Source: Rhizobium cauense (lineage in GTDB: Bacteria > Pseudomonadota > Alphaproteobacteria > Rhizobiales > Rhizobiaceae). Taken from it: a stretch of DNA of 64,000 bases. A program made the translations under genes and the position numbers. Under the pieces are notes generated by a model, which saw nothing but the letters and a program-made list of their open reading frames with translations, did no database searches and was not told where the DNA came from. Positions 7,266-17,000 of the stretch are shown here, one piece after another (the stretch's first letter is position 1; every line of letters starts with the position of its first letter). Location: positions 1-64,000 of the forward strand of contig NZ_JAEUAT010000021.1 of assembly GCF_019511525.1 (NCBI RefSeq), given 5' to 3'.

Positions 7266-8816
7266 GTGAGCATCGTACGCGACACGCCTCTTCCCCAGGC
7301 TGGCAAGGCCGTTGGCATCCAGACGCTCGATATGACAATGCGGTTCGGCAGCTTCACGGCGCTCGACCACGTGTCGATCGATATCCCTGCCGGCACCTTC
7401 CATGCGCTCCTCGGCGAGAACGGCGCCGGCAAGTCAACGCTCGTCAAATGCATCATGGGCTTCTACCATCAGACTTCTGGTTCGCTCTCGGTCGATGAGC
7501 GCGAAGTGGCTATTGCATCGCCCAAGGATGCGGCAACCTATGGTCTCGGCATGGTCTATCAGCACTTCACGCTGGTGCCGTCGCTGACGGGCGCAGAAAA
7601 TCTTGTCATCAGTCGCGCCGCCGTGCCGGCCGTGATCAACTGGGTGAAGGAGCGCAAGGATCTGGCAGCCTTCATGGAGCGCATGCCATTCAAGATCCCT
7701 CTGGATCGCCCAGTCAGCGAACTCGCCGCAGGCGAAAAGCAGAAGCTCGAAATCGTCAAGCAGCTCTATCTTGGCCGCAGCTTTCTCGTGCTCGACGAGC
7801 CGACCTCGGTACTAACGCCCGCCGAAGCCGACGAGATGCTCGGACTGGTGCGTGGCATGACGCAGCGTGGCGAACTGACCGTGTTGATGATCTCGCACAA
7901 ATTCCATGAGGTCACGAAATTTGCCGACGCGGTTTCAATCCTGCGGCGCGGCAAGCTGGTCGGTGGCGGCAAGGTCGGTGAACTCTCGACGGCGGAGATG
8001 GCATCCATGATGATCGGCGACGTCAAGCTTGCCGAGCTCGATACACGCGTGCCAGTGTCCGAAATGTCAAAGCCGGTCCTCAAGGTGGAAAAGATCAAGG
8101 CACCTGACCGTTCCGGTCTGAAGACAATCGAGATCGAAAGCCTGACAGTTCGCTCAGGTGAGATCGTCGGAATCGCCGGCATATCAGGTAATGGCCAGAA
8201 GGAACTGACCGAGATACTGGCTGGTCAGCGGTCGACTGAGGCCGGCAGCGTGCTGGTGAATGGCGGCGCCTACGGTGCCACCCGCCCCGAGACGCGGCGC
8301 AACAACGTACGATTCATTCCGGAAGAGCCCCTGCAGAATGCCTGTGCACCAAAGATGACCGTCAGCGAGAACCTGGCCTTCCGAACATTCGACCTGAAGA
8401 AAGACGGTAAGGATGCGATCTGGCTCAACAAGGGCAAAATGAAGAAGCGGGCTCAGGACCTGATTGCTGACTTCAAGGTGAAGACCGCCTCGTCTTCGTC
8501 GCCCATCGCAGCTCTTTCAGGCGGCAATGTGCAACGCGCGGTTCTCGCGCGAGAACTTACCGGTGAGGTCGACCTTCTGATCGTTTCAAACCCCTGTTTC
8601 GGCCTGGATTTCTCGGCAGTCGCGGAGATCCGAGCACGCATCATGAAGGCCCGCAACTCCGGCGCGGCGGTGCTGCTGTTGTCGGAAGACCTCGACGAGT
8701 TGCTGGAAATGTCCGACCGGATCATGGTCATTTCGGAAGGCAAGCTCGTCTATGAAACCGCAGCGCGCGCGGCCGATATCTCAGTTATCGGCGCGCATAT
8801 GGCAGGACATCACTGA
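7266..8816 (+). CDS. BMP-type ABC transporter ATPase (two fused nucleotide-binding domains)
   Basis: This 516-residue protein contains two ABC domains, as in RbsA-like and nucleoside importers. Domain 1 has Walker A (GENGAGKST, about residue 50), a signature variant ([11 protein letters not shown]) and Walker B (FLVLDEPTS). Domain 2 is degenerate at the P-loop (GISGNGQKE) and has SNPCFGLD in place of the usual DEPT box, which is common for this family. The start is GTG at 7266 behind AAGGAG. It energises the permeases at 2406 and 3533, from which it is separated by three hydrolase genes. Confidence 0.9.
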   Translation: MSIVRDTPLPQAGKAVGIQTLDMTMRFGSFTALDHVSIDIPAGTFHALLGENGAGKSTLVKCIMGFYHQTSGSLSVDEREVAIASPKDAATYGLGMVYQHFTLVPSLTGAENLVISRAAVPAVINWVKERKDLAAFMERMPFKIPLDRPVSELAAGEKQKLEIVKQLYLGRSFLVLDEPTSVLTPAEADEMLGLVRGMTQRGELTVLMISHKFHEVTKFADAVSILRRGKLVGGGKVGELSTAEMASMMIGDVKLAELDTRVPVSEMSKPVLKVEKIKAPDRSGLKTIEIESLTVRSGEIVGIAGISGNGQKELTEILAGQRSTEAGSVLVNGGAYGATRPETRRNNVRFIPEEPLQNACAPKMTVSENLAFRTFDLKKDGKDAIWLNKGKMKKRAQDLIADFKVKTASSSSPIAALSGGNVQRAVLARELTGEVDLLIVSNPCFGLDFSAVAEIRARIMKARNSGAAVLLLSEDLDELLEMSDRIMVISEGKLVYETAARAADISVIGAHMAGHH

Positions 8817-9484
8817 TGGCAAACATCAAGGCGCAACCGTTTGCTTTTCCAGCCCGGCCCGACCAATTGGCACTTGTTGTCATCGACATGCAGCGTGATT
8901 TCGCCGAGCCAGGCGGATTCGGCGCAAGCCTCGGCAACGATGTCAGCCGCATCACCAAGATTATCCCCGATGTCAAACGCCTTATACAGGGATTTCGCGA
9001 GGCCGGTCTGCCCATCATTCACACGATGGAGTGCCACAGACCAGATCTTTCCGATCTGCCGCCGGCCAAGCGCAACCGCGGTGCACCGACGCTTCGGATT
9101 GGAGATGACGGGCCCATGGGCCGAATCCTGATTGCTGGCGAAGCTGGTACGGCGATCTTGCCCGAGCTTGCCCCTGTCGACGGAGAGATCCTCATCGAAA
9201 AGCCAGGCAAGGGCGCCTTCTACGCAACCGAACTGGGTGACGTGCTCAAAGCGAAGGGTATCAGCCAGCTGGTGTTTGCCGGCGTGACGACAGAGGTTTG
9301 CGTGCAGACGACGATGCGCGAAGCCAATGATCGTGGCTATGAGTGCCTTCTCGCCGAAGACGCGACCGAGAGTTATTTTCCGGAGTTCAAGGAGGCCGCG
9401 ATCGCCATGATCCGCGCCCAGGGCGCGATCGTCGGCTGGACCGCACAAGTAGACGACATATTGGAGGTGATTGGCCATGCCTGA
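8816..9484 (+). CDS. Second isochorismatase-fold amidohydrolase, biuret/triuret hydrolase-like
   Basis: The 222-residue protein is a paralogue of the BiuH at 5499. The triad D24 (VIDMQRDF), K129 (EKPGKGAF) and C162 (VTTEVC) is intact. Q202 (RAQGA) sits exactly 40 residues after the Cys, as in BiuH, so the amide-binding Gln is kept. Possible roles are triuret hydrolase, hydrolase of another ureide, or ureidoacrylate-type amidase. It starts in a TGATG overlap with the ATPase stop and overlaps the cupin start by 8 bases. Fold and catalysis are secure; substrate is not. Confidence 0.75.
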   Translation: MANIKAQPFAFPARPDQLALVVIDMQRDFAEPGGFGASLGNDVSRITKIIPDVKRLIQGFREAGLPIIHTMECHRPDLSDLPPAKRNRGAPTLRIGDDGPMGRILIAGEAGTAILPELAPVDGEILIEKPGKGAFYATELGDVLKAKGISQLVFAGVTTEVCVQTTMREANDRGYECLLAEDATESYFPEFKEAAIAMIRAQGAIVGWTAQVDDILEVIGHA

Positions 9485-9830
9485 GACAACGCGCGAGCTT
9501 TTGACGTCAGGCGGCTGGAAAGACCTGACTTTTTCTCCGTTTCGTAAGGACGTGACGATTCATTGGATTCGGCCCTTCGAGGGGGATCAGCCGGGAGTAG
9601 CCCTTTTGAAGTACGAGGCTGGCGCATCCGTACCGCGCCACCGGCATCAGGGGTTGGAGACCATTTTCGTCTTGGAAGGCACCCAATCCGATGAGGCTGG
9701 CGACTATGGGCGCGGGAGCTACATTGTGAATGCGGTCGGAACTGAACACTCCGTCTGGAGTGACACGGGCTGTGTCGTGCTGATTCAGTGGGATCGGCCC
9801 GTGAAGATACTGGAAGAGGAAATAGCATGA
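9477..9830 (+). CDS. Cupin-domain protein (ChrR-like cupin), unknown role
   Basis: This 117-residue protein is a single cupin barrel with the metal-binding first motif at about residues 50-70 ([16 protein letters not shown]) and a second His near residue 88 (GTEHSVWS). ChrR-type cupins bind zinc and some act as anti-sigma sensors, but no anti-sigma domain is present here. The ATG at 9477 has GGAGG nine bases upstream; a TTG at 9471 is too close. It overlaps atzF in an ATGA junction. A role as a small enzyme or accessory factor in ureide breakdown is possible but not shown. Confidence 0.7.
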   Translation: MPETTRELLTSGGWKDLTFSPFRKDVTIHWIRPFEGDQPGVALLKYEAGASVPRHRHQGLETIFVLEGTQSDEAGDYGRGSYIVNAVGTEHSVWSDTGCVVLIQWDRPVKILEEEIA

Positions 9831-11656
9831 CCGGCGCACCGGCCTTCGACATCGCGTCACTACACGCATTCTATGCCCGCGGCGGCGACGTCCACACTAT
9901 CATCGACCGTGTGTTCGCGCGCCTGGAAGAGGTCAATGATCCCGGCATCTTTCTTCACCTCGCGGAACGCACGGCGCTGCTTGCCGAGTCGGATGCGCTG
10001 GGCCCGTTTGACGCGGAAGCAAAGCCGCTCTGGGGTATCCCATTTGCAGTGAAGGACAACATCGACGTTGCGGGCATGCCGACGACGGCGGCCTGCCCTG
10101 ACTATGCATATGTGCCCGCAGCCGATGCAACCGTTGTTCGTCTGCTCAGGGAAGCGGGCGCGCTCGTCATCGGCAAGACCAACCTCGATCAGTTTGCTAC
10201 AGGCCTTGTCGGAGTCCGTTCGCCCTATCCGATCCCTCGCAATGCGATTGACGCCAGTCTTGTGCCGGGCGGCTCCAGTTCCGGCTCGGCCGTCGCCACC
10301 GCGCACGGGATCGTCAGCTTCGCGCTCGGAACGGATACGGCCGGTTCCGGTCGCATACCGGCGGGGTTAAACAATATCGTCGGTCTGAAGCCGAGCGTCG
10401 GCGCGCTTTCGACAACGGGTGTCATACCCGCCTGCCGCACGCTCGATTGTGTCTCCATATTTGCCCTGACCGTCGACGATGCATGGCGTGTCTACAATAC
10501 GGCGGCGCACTACGATGCGACGGATGCCTACTCGAAGGATATATCCGCTACCGGCTACGGTCCGCTTCCTCCGGTCCTGACGATTGGTGTGCCCGCCAAG
10601 GGGGATCGACAGTTCTTTGGCGACGCCGCCATGGAAACCTCATACAACAACGCCCTTGCAACGCTGACGGCGCTCGGCCATCGCATTGTCGAAGTACCGT
10701 TTGGCGATTTCTACAAGGTGGCCAACCTGCTCTACGAGGGAGCCTGGGTGGCTGAACGCTACGCCGCGGTGAAAGCCTTCTTCGATTCCAACGAAGCAAG
10801 CTTCCATCCGGTTACCCGCAAGATCTACGGTGGAGCAAAAGCACTCGGTGCGGCTGACGCGTTCAACGGTTTATACGCGCTTCAGGCGCTGAAGCGAGCG
10901 GTGCAGCCTGTCATCGACTCGGTCGATCTCTTCTGCGTGCCGACGGCACCCAGCCACTACACGCTGACGGACCTCGCCAATGAACCGATCCGCGAGAACT
11001 CACGGCTTGGCACCTACACCAATTTCGTCAATCTTCTCGACATGTGCGGTATTGCCGTGCCGACAGGCAAGCGCGCTGACGGACTCCCGGCAAGCGTGAC
11101 ACTGCTGGGGCCGTCCGGTCGAGACGGTTTGACAGCGGCTCTGGCACGAGAGATCCAGCGGGCCGCCGGGGTAAGCCTGGGAGCAACAAGCTGGTCCCTA
11201 CCCTCGTTGCCTGCCACACCAACGACGACTTCCGAGGATGGAATGGTCGATCTTGTGGTCGTCGGTGCGCATCTGTCCGGCATGCAACTGAATGTGCAGT
11301 TGCGTGACCTCGATGCCGTGTTTTCGAAAGAGGCGCAAACATCGGATGCTTACCGGCTTTACGCGCTTGCCGGGCAGATCCCCGCTAAGCCCGGAATGAT
11401 CCGGGTCGAACCTGGCGAAGGTGGTCGCATCGAGGTGGAGGTTTGGCGTCTGACACCGGCTTCTTTCGGGCAATTCGTAGCGGCAATACCTTCGCCTCTT
11501 GGTATCGGTTCAATTGCGCTGTCTGACGGTACCGTGGTCAAAGGCTTCCTGGTGGAGCCGGCGGCGATCAAGGGGGCGACCGATATCACCGAATACGGGG
11601 GGTGGCGCAGCTATGTCGCGGCGCAGACCGAACTGAGAACGCGAAGCGCCGGCTGA
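9827..11656 (+). CDS. atzF: Allophanate hydrolase AtzF
   Basis: This 609-residue enzyme should hydrolyse allophanate to ammonia and CO2. The N-terminal amidase-signature domain has the Ser-cisSer-Lys triad at K76 (FAVKDN), S150 (GGSSSGS) and S174 (TAGSGR); all are exactly 15 less than the AtzF residues I recall from Pseudomonas ADP. The C-terminal domain (about residues 470-600: MQLNVQL, YRLYALAG, VEVWRL, GGWRSY) is the extra allophanate hydrolase domain that completes decarboxylative breakdown. The length fits the family (about 605). It is the last gene of the operon. Confidence 0.92.
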   Translation: MTGAPAFDIASLHAFYARGGDVHTIIDRVFARLEEVNDPGIFLHLAERTALLAESDALGPFDAEAKPLWGIPFAVKDNIDVAGMPTTAACPDYAYVPAADATVVRLLREAGALVIGKTNLDQFATGLVGVRSPYPIPRNAIDASLVPGGSSSGSAVATAHGIVSFALGTDTAGSGRIPAGLNNIVGLKPSVGALSTTGVIPACRTLDCVSIFALTVDDAWRVYNTAAHYDATDAYSKDISATGYGPLPPVLTIGVPAKGDRQFFGDAAMETSYNNALATLTALGHRIVEVPFGDFYKVANLLYEGAWVAERYAAVKAFFDSNEASFHPVTRKIYGGAKALGAADAFNGLYALQALKRAVQPVIDSVDLFCVPTAPSHYTLTDLANEPIRENSRLGTYTNFVNLLDMCGIAVPTGKRADGLPASVTLLGPSGRDGLTAALAREIQRAAGVSLGATSWSLPSLPATPTTTSEDGMVDLVVVGAHLSGMQLNVQLRDLDAVFSKEAQTSDAYRLYALAGQIPAKPGMIRVEPGEGGRIEVEVWRLTPASFGQFVAAIPSPLGIGSIALSDGTVVKGFLVEPAAIKGATDITEYGGWRSYVAAQTELRTRSAG

Positions 11657-11812
11657 TCTGGAAACAACCGAAGGCGCTTGATCACTGGTCAGGCGCTTGA
11701 TGGCGATTTTCTTCGCGATCTTTGGCTTCGTGTTGAACCGAACGGTCTTCGCAGGAGGCGCAACTGACTCCAAGTTCGCTACACGCTACAACGCAGCTCA
11801 GGTCCAAACGAC

Positions 11813-11846
11813 AATGGCCGCTCTACCCGAGCGGCCATTCCTTTTC
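11813..11846 (+). terminator. Rho-independent terminator after the catabolic operon
   Basis: A perfect 10-base stem, AATGGCCGCT/AGCGGCCATT, with a seven-base loop is followed by CCTTTT. It sits 156 bases after atzF and between two convergent operons. On the minus strand the tail is poor, so it mainly serves the plus strand. The spacer before it (11657-11812) has no clear gene. Confidence 0.7.
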
Positions 11847-11867
11847 CCGCGGAGCCGCAAATCTTGA

Positions 11868-13262
11868 TCAGGTCCGCGCATTCCTCCGCAGATACTGGCC
11901 CTGCCCCAGAGTGCCCTCCAACGCGCCGCCGCTGACGATCGGCTTGCCCCGGAGCATGGTAAGGACTGGCCACCCCACAACCTCCAGTCCCTCATACGGC
12001 GTGTAGTCTGCATTGTGGTGAAGAATGTCGTTTGTGACCGTCACATTCTTATGAGGATCCCAGAGAGCAATGTCAGCATCAGAACCGATGGCAATCGTGC
12101 CCTTCTGCGGATAAAGCCCGTACTGTTTTGCATGGTTTGTCGACGACAGCGCCACAAAGCGATTGATGTCGATGCGCCCCTTGCTCACTCCTTCAGAAAA
12201 TAGGATGGGAAGTCGCGTTTCCACTCCAGGGATACCGTTCGGAATCCACCGATAGTGCCGTTTTCCTTTCTCGTTCAGCTTGCCGCTGTCGTCGTCATAT
12301 CGGAAAGGGCAATGGTCGGACGAAAAGAGCTCGAAGGTGCCGGTTTGCAACCCTTCCCAGCAAGCCTCCTGACTTTCCTTGTCGCGCGGCGGCGGTGAGC
12401 AAACGAACTTTGCGCCTTCGAGCTCCGTGGCATCAAGATCATCGGCGGTTAGAAGGAGATACTGCGGGCAGGTCTCGCCCGCGACTTTGCCGCCCCGCTT
12501 GCGTGCGCGCTCGATCTCTTCCATCGCCTGCCGGTTCGATACATGGACGATGACGATGGGCGCACCCACGATTTCTGCAAGCGAAAGCGCCCGATGGGTC
12601 GCTTCGCGCTCTGCAGCCGCCGGTCGGCTCAAGGCATGGAATTTCGGGGCGAAATCGCCGTTTTGCTCGTGCTTGCCAATGAGGTAACGGATCGCGTCTT
12701 CGTTCTCGCAGTGGACCATTACCAACGCGCCGGACCGTCTGGCACTGTCGAGCGTATCGAGGATTTGATCGTCCCTCAGACGAAGGTTTTCATAGGTCAT
12801 AAAGACCTTCAACGACGTGTAGCCGTCCTCGACAAGCGCCGGCAATTCCTGACCGAGCACGTAGGGCGTTGGGTCGGTGACGACGAGGTGAAATGAAACA
12901 TCGATATAGCACTCGCCCTCGGCCTTGGCATGGTAGGTCTTCAAAGACTCCCTTAGCGTTGTGCCCTTCTCCTGCATGCAGAAGGTAAGGATCGTCGTAT
13001 TGCCTCCGAAAGCGGCCGAACGCGTGCCACTTGCAAAATCGTCGGCCATGACAATGCCGTCGCCAGATGGCTGGGCGAGATGGACATGACTGTCGATCCC
13101 GCCTGGCATGACATAAAGACCCGAGGCGTCGATGATTTCGCTAGCACCATCAAGCGACGCTGCAAGAGCGGTAATCTTCCCGTCGCGAATGCCAACATCG
13201 CACTTGAAGGTGTCGCTGGCGGTAACGACGGTGCCATTCTTGATAATCGTGTCGAAATCCAT
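11868..13262 (-). CDS. Dihydropyrimidinase / D-hydantoinase family amidohydrolase
   Basis: The 464-residue metal-dependent amidohydrolase should open cyclic amides such as dihydropyrimidines or hydantoins. Metal-site features are H59 and H61 (DSHVHLAQP), the carboxylated Lys region (SLKVFMTYE, about residue 150), HCEN and HVSN histidines, and the late Asp (SSDHCP). It is the last gene of a minus-strand operon and begins immediately after the stop of the class V aminotransferase. No N-carbamoylase gene is present next to it, so the fate of the opened product is unclear. Confidence 0.88.
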   Translation of the reverse strand: MDFDTIIKNGTVVTASDTFKCDVGIRDGKITALAASLDGASEIIDASGLYVMPGGIDSHVHLAQPSGDGIVMADDFASGTRSAAFGGNTTILTFCMQEKGTTLRESLKTYHAKAEGECYIDVSFHLVVTDPTPYVLGQELPALVEDGYTSLKVFMTYENLRLRDDQILDTLDSARRSGALVMVHCENEDAIRYLIGKHEQNGDFAPKFHALSRPAAAEREATHRALSLAEIVGAPIVIVHVSNRQAMEEIERARKRGGKVAGETCPQYLLLTADDLDATELEGAKFVCSPPPRDKESQEACWEGLQTGTFELFSSDHCPFRYDDDSGKLNEKGKRHYRWIPNGIPGVETRLPILFSEGVSKGRIDINRFVALSSTNHAKQYGLYPQKGTIAIGSDADIALWDPHKNVTVTNDILHHNADYTPYEGLEVVGWPVLTMLRGKPIVSGGALEGTLGQGQYLRRNART

Positions 13263-14534
13263 TCAGGCAGCGCCTCTTTTCTGATCGGCGCCATCGCTGC
13301 CGAGTATCTCGTCAAGCGCGGCGATCAGACGGTCGACCTCGCCGAGGGTGTTATAGTGAACCATGGAGACGCGCACGGCGCCGTTATATTGCGGCAGACC
13401 GACATGATCACCGAGGCGCCGCGCATGAAAATCACCAAACCGGATAGCAATCTTGTAAGCGTCCATCGCCTTGCAGATGTCTTCCGAATTGCGGCCTTCG
13501 AAAACAAAGCTGATCGTCGGTATGCGCCTTCCGTTCCTGTTCGCCGTCTCCCCGATAATGCGGCAGTCGTTGCGACTACGCAGATAGGAAAGCAGGCGAT
13601 CAGTCAGGGCGTTCTCCTGCATGGTGATCGCGTCAAAGGCAGCGAGGATCAGCTCGCGTTCCGAGCCCGTTCCACCTGATTTCCTGCCTAGCTCGCACAA
13701 GTAGTCGACGATCCCCGTCACCGCGTAGGCCAGCTCGTAGTTTGGATTGCCCGGCTCCAGCTTGCCGGGCACTTTATCGCGACCGTAGAAGAAGTGATAA
13801 AGCGGATCGAGCTCCAGAAGGTGATCGTACTTCCCGTACATCATCGCGTAGTGCGGACCGTAGGTCTTGTAGAAGCTGAAGACGTAGTAATCGACGTCCA
13901 TAGCTCGAACATCGACGGCGCGATGCGGAGCATAGGCCACTGCATCGACGCAGATGCGTGCACCATGAGCGTGGGTGAGAGCGGCGATCTCGGCAATCGG
14001 ATTGATGGCGCCAAGGATGTTCGACACATGCGTCACACACACAAGTTTAGTTCTCGCCGTCAGCAGCGGCTTGAGGTCGGCGACATCGAGCTCGTAGGTC
14101 GTTTTATCAAGCGGCCAGAACTTGACGACCACGCCCATGTCGCGCAGGCCATCCCAGGGCCCGATGTTGGACTCATGATCCGAGATCGTCACGATGATCT
14201 CGTCACCCGCTGACAGCTGGCTGCGCATCGACCGGGCAAGATTCTGGAGCAGCACCGTCGTGGAGCCGCCGAAAACGATCTCTTCCGGCCGGGAGGCATT
14301 GACCAGATGCATCGCTGCAACCCGGCTTTCCATCAGCGCCTTGGCAGCCTGCTGAGATACCTCGTAGCTACCCCCGATCTGGACGTTCTTGTCGTAGAGA
14401 AATGTACTTATCCGCTCGACGGCGCGCTTCAGAATCTGCGAGCCGCCGGCATTGTCAAAAAACACCCAGCCATGCTCAAGCCCGGGGAACTGGCTCCGGA
14501 CGAAATCGATATCGAGTTGGCGTTGCATTTCCAT
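13263..14534 (-). CDS. Class V PLP-dependent aminotransferase (cysteine-desulfurase-like)
   Basis: This protein of about 423 residues has the fold-type I class V arrangement. The features are a DNAGGSQ substrate loop near residue 25, the DAVAYAPHRAVDV region with the PLP-contacting Asp, and the Schiff-base Lys in VFSFYKTYGPH. Members include desulfurases, Ser/Ala-glyoxylate aminotransferases and isopenicillin N epimerase-like enzymes, so the reaction cannot be named. GGAGGA at 14543-14538 points to ATG 14534 or 14528 rather than TTG 14567. It abuts the hydantoinase gene with no spacer. Confidence 0.8.
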   Translation of the reverse strand: MEMQRQLDIDFVRSQFPGLEHGWVFFDNAGGSQILKRAVERISTFLYDKNVQIGGSYEVSQQAAKALMESRVAAMHLVNASRPEEIVFGGSTTVLLQNLARSMRSQLSAGDEIIVTISDHESNIGPWDGLRDMGVVVKFWPLDKTTYELDVADLKPLLTARTKLVCVTHVSNILGAINPIAEIAALTHAHGARICVDAVAYAPHRAVDVRAMDVDYYVFSFYKTYGPHYAMMYGKYDHLLELDPLYHFFYGRDKVPGKLEPGNPNYELAYAVTGIVDYLCELGRKSGGTGSERELILAAFDAITMQENALTDRLLSYLRSRNDCRIIGETANRNGRRIPTISFVFEGRNSEDICKAMDAYKIAIRFGDFHARRLGDHVGLPQYNGAVRVSMVHYNTLGEVDRLIAALDEILGSDGADQKRGAA

Positions 14535-14563
14535 GGGTCCTCCGGAAGACTTGTCTTTTCTTG

Positions 14564-15301
14564 TCAATGGTTGAGAACGGCGCGCAGGAAGCTCTTTGTT
14601 CGTTCCTCGCGGGGACTGTCGAAGATTTCGGTTGGCGTGCCGACTTCGACAATTCTGCCGCTGTCCATGAAGATCACCCGGTCGGCGACCTGACGGGCGA
14701 AACCCATTTCATGGGTGACGACAATCATCGTCACGCCAGTACCGGCAAGCTTGCGCATGACATCCAGCACTTCGCCCACCATTTCGGGGTCAAGCGCAGA
14801 GGTCGGTTCGTCGAAGAGAAGAACGCGAGGTTCCATAGCTAGTGCGCGGGCAATCGCGACACGCTGCTGCTGGCCGCCCGACAGTTGCTCAGGATACTTG
14901 TCGGCCTGCGCGGTGATACCCACACGGGCGAGAAGTTCCCTCGCCTTTCGGGCTGCTTCCTCAGGCGGCGTGCCGCGCACGCGCATCGGAGCGATCATAA
15001 TGTTCTTCAAGACGCTCAGATGCGGGAACAAATTAAACGATTGGAACACCATGCCGACTTCGGCGCGAACCTGGGCAAGATTCTTACCCCGCTCGACCTT
15101 GATGCCATCAACTTCGATCCGGCTTTGGCTCGAGAAGCTTTCGAGGTGATTGATGCAACGGATCAAGGTCGACTTGCCCGAGCCAGACGGGCCAATCACA
15201 CAGACCACCTCGCCTTCGGCAATCGCCAGATCGATGCCGTGAAGTACCTGGAAATCACCGTAAAATTTGTCCAGGTTCTGAATGCTTACAATGGTCTTCA
15301 C
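14564..15301 (-). CDS. Polar amino-acid ABC transporter ATPase
   Basis: The 245-residue GlnQ/HisP-type ATPase has Walker A (GPSGSGKST, about residue 40), signature [12 protein letters not shown], and Walker B ([14 protein letters not shown]). The start is the GTG at 15301, which overlaps the stop of the permease gene. A longer frame extending to 15811 is only a shadow of the permease. It pairs with the permease and binding protein upstream. Confidence 0.93.
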   Translation of the reverse strand: MKTIVSIQNLDKFYGDFQVLHGIDLAIAEGEVVCVIGPSGSGKSTLIRCINHLESFSSQSRIEVDGIKVERGKNLAQVRAEVGMVFQSFNLFPHLSVLKNIMIAPMRVRGTPPEEAARKARELLARVGITAQADKYPEQLSGGQQQRVAIARALAMEPRVLLFDEPTSALDPEMVGEVLDVMRKLAGTGVTMIVVTHEMGFARQVADRVIFMDSGRIVEVGTPTEIFDSPREERTKSFLRAVLNH

Positions 15302-15972
15302 CTGCGTCTCCCCGCACTGAAGCGTTTTTCGAGATGGGCGACAACAGTCACCATCGGCCACAGGAACGCGATGTAGATGACCGCAGCGCCGATCAGCGGC
15401 GACGGGTTGGCGGCCAAGGCCTGCGCCTGTGTTGCTTGCTTCAGAAGATCGGGCATCGCCACCACGGACGCGAGCGCAGTATCCTTCATCACGTTGATGC
15501 AGTTGTTGGTCAGTGGCGGTATGACGATCTTGATCGCCTGGGGCAGAATGATCTCCGCCATCATATGGCGATAGGATAGCCCCAGCGCCTCGGAAGCCTC
15601 GAACTGCCCGCGAGGAATGGCCTCGATCCCTGCCCGAAATATCTCCGCGGTATACGCCGTGGAGACCATCATGAGTGCACTGACCGCCGAAACGAAGGGC
15701 GAAAGCCGGATGCCCACGAACGGCAGGGCATAGTAGATGACGATCAGCAGCACGAGCAGCGGGATGGACCGGAAGATGTCGATATAGATCTTCGCCAAGG
15801 TCTGCGCCCATAGCGGGCCGTATAAGCGGAGCAACGCAAGGACCAGGCCACCGATAAGACCACCAACGATGCTCACGACGCCCAGCTCAAGCGTCACCCA
15901 AAGTCCGGAAAGCAGGAGCGGAAACGACCGTTCCAGCACTGCCAGATTGAAGAAAGTCGAGAATATATCCAT
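15298..15972 (-). CDS. Polar amino-acid ABC transporter permease (HisM/GlnP type)
   Basis: This 224-residue membrane protein has about five segments and the EAA-like loop ([22 protein letters not shown]) typical of His/Glu/Gln/Arg permeases. Only one permease gene is present, so it probably works as a homodimer. It lies 74 bases after the binding-protein gene and overlaps the ATPase gene by four bases. Confidence 0.92.
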   Translation of the reverse strand: MDIFSTFFNLAVLERSFPLLLSGLWVTLELGVVSIVGGLIGGLVLALLRLYGPLWAQTLAKIYIDIFRSIPLLVLLIVIYYALPFVGIRLSPFVSAVSALMMVSTAYTAEIFRAGIEAIPRGQFEASEALGLSYRHMMAEIILPQAIKIVIPPLTNNCINVMKDTALASVVAMPDLLKQATQAQALAANPSPLIGAAVIYIAFLWPMVTVVAHLEKRFSAGRRR

Positions 15973-16046
15973 GAAAGCACCAGGCTGGCGTTACGGGGCG
16001 GACGGCAGGCCCCTCGGCCTGTCGTCCGTAACCTCGGCCAACCGAC

Positions 16047-16841
16047 TTATTTTGCCGCAGGCATGTCTGCGACCTTGACCGTGGAGGTCGTATCTTCGGC
16101 CTTCGCGCCGAACCAGGTCTCGTGCAGTTTGGCGATAAAGCCCTCACCCTTCAGTTTCGTGATCACGTCGTTGACCTCCTTTGCGAGAGGGTCACCCTTG
16201 TTGAACATGATCGAATACTTCTCACCAGTGGGGATGCGTTCGACCACCTTAATCTCGGGCTTGTCCTTGACGTAGTACTGCAGCGCCGGGATGTCGCTGA
16301 TGTAGCCATCAACACGACCTGCAGCGAGATCGAGCATAGCCGGCTGAAGACCCTCGAAGCGGCGGATCTCGCCGAGACTGTATTTGGCAGTGTTATTGGT
16401 TGCCCACATGTCGCCGGTCGAGCCCGTATCGACGCCCACGACCTTGCCACCCATCCCGCTCAGATCCTTGACGCCACTTGCCGCCATGACGGTCAGCGAT
16501 TGATCGCTATCGTAGTAAGGCTGAGCGAAGCTCACCGACTCCAAGCGCTTTTCCGTTATGGTGATCGACGAAACCGCCATGTTGATGCGGCCCGACTGCA
16601 CGGCCGAGAAAAGCCCATTGAACGGGATGTTTACGAACTCCACGGACTTATTGAGACGCTTTGCAATCTCAGTGACGAGATCGACTTCGAATCCGACGGT
16701 CTTGCCGGTTTCGTCCTGAAACTCCCACGGAACATTGCCAATATTGGCGCCAACGGTCAGGTCGGCAGCGTTAGTGGCCATACCCACCAACGCCATAGCA
16801 CCTGAAAGCATGACAGTCTTCAAAATCGAAAAACGACGCAT
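16047..16841 (-). CDS. Polar amino-acid ABC transporter substrate-binding protein
   Basis: The 264-residue SBP_bac_3-type periplasmic protein has a signal peptide (residues 1-25, cleavage near TNA|AD). The mature chain shows the usual GFEVDLVTEIAKRL and SITITEKR segments. It is the first gene of the operon SBP-permease-ATPase-aminotransferase-hydantoinase and is divergent from a FadR-type regulator. The ligand is unknown; an amino acid or carbamoyl/hydantoin derivative would fit the enzymes. Confidence 0.92.
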   Translation of the reverse strand: MRRFSILKTVMLSGAMALVGMATNAADLTVGANIGNVPWEFQDETGKTVGFEVDLVTEIAKRLNKSVEFVNIPFNGLFSAVQSGRINMAVSSITITEKRLESVSFAQPYYDSDQSLTVMAASGVKDLSGMGGKVVGVDTGSTGDMWATNNTAKYSLGEIRRFEGLQPAMLDLAAGRVDGYISDIPALQYYVKDKPEIKVVERIPTGEKYSIMFNKGDPLAKEVNDVITKLKGEGFIAKLHETWFGAKAEDTTSTVKVADMPAAK

Positions 16842-16880
16842 TTAGGTTCCCCTTGTTTTGTAGTGCGCATTTTTGCTATT

Positions 16881-16898
16881 GGTCTAACCGGTCTGACC
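16881..16898. promoter_or_regulatory. Tandem FadR/PdhR-like operator boxes
   Basis: GGTCTAACC (16881-16889) is followed directly by GGTCTGACC (16890-16898). Both match the GGTnnnACC-type core recognised by FadR/PdhR/LldR regulators. They lie between the divergent SBP operon and the regulator gene, so they are likely the binding site of that regulator. Confidence 0.5.
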
Positions 16899-17000
16899 AG
16901 TCAGGCCAAATCAAGCACGGTCTATTGAATTATGCAAGCGACTGATGATTAAAATGCGATACGAACCAACGCGGGCCTCATTCCGCTGAAAGACGACAGC

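Noticed and set aside
11510-11773. Minus-strand frame with a Lys-rich start between the two operons
   Set aside because: Most of it is antisense to atzF, and the free part is too short and lacks a ribosome site. Two GGCGCTTGAT repeats there seem incidental.
15302-15811. Upstream extension of the amino-acid ATPase frame
   Set aside because: It lies entirely over the permease gene in another frame. The ATPase homology begins at GTG 15301.
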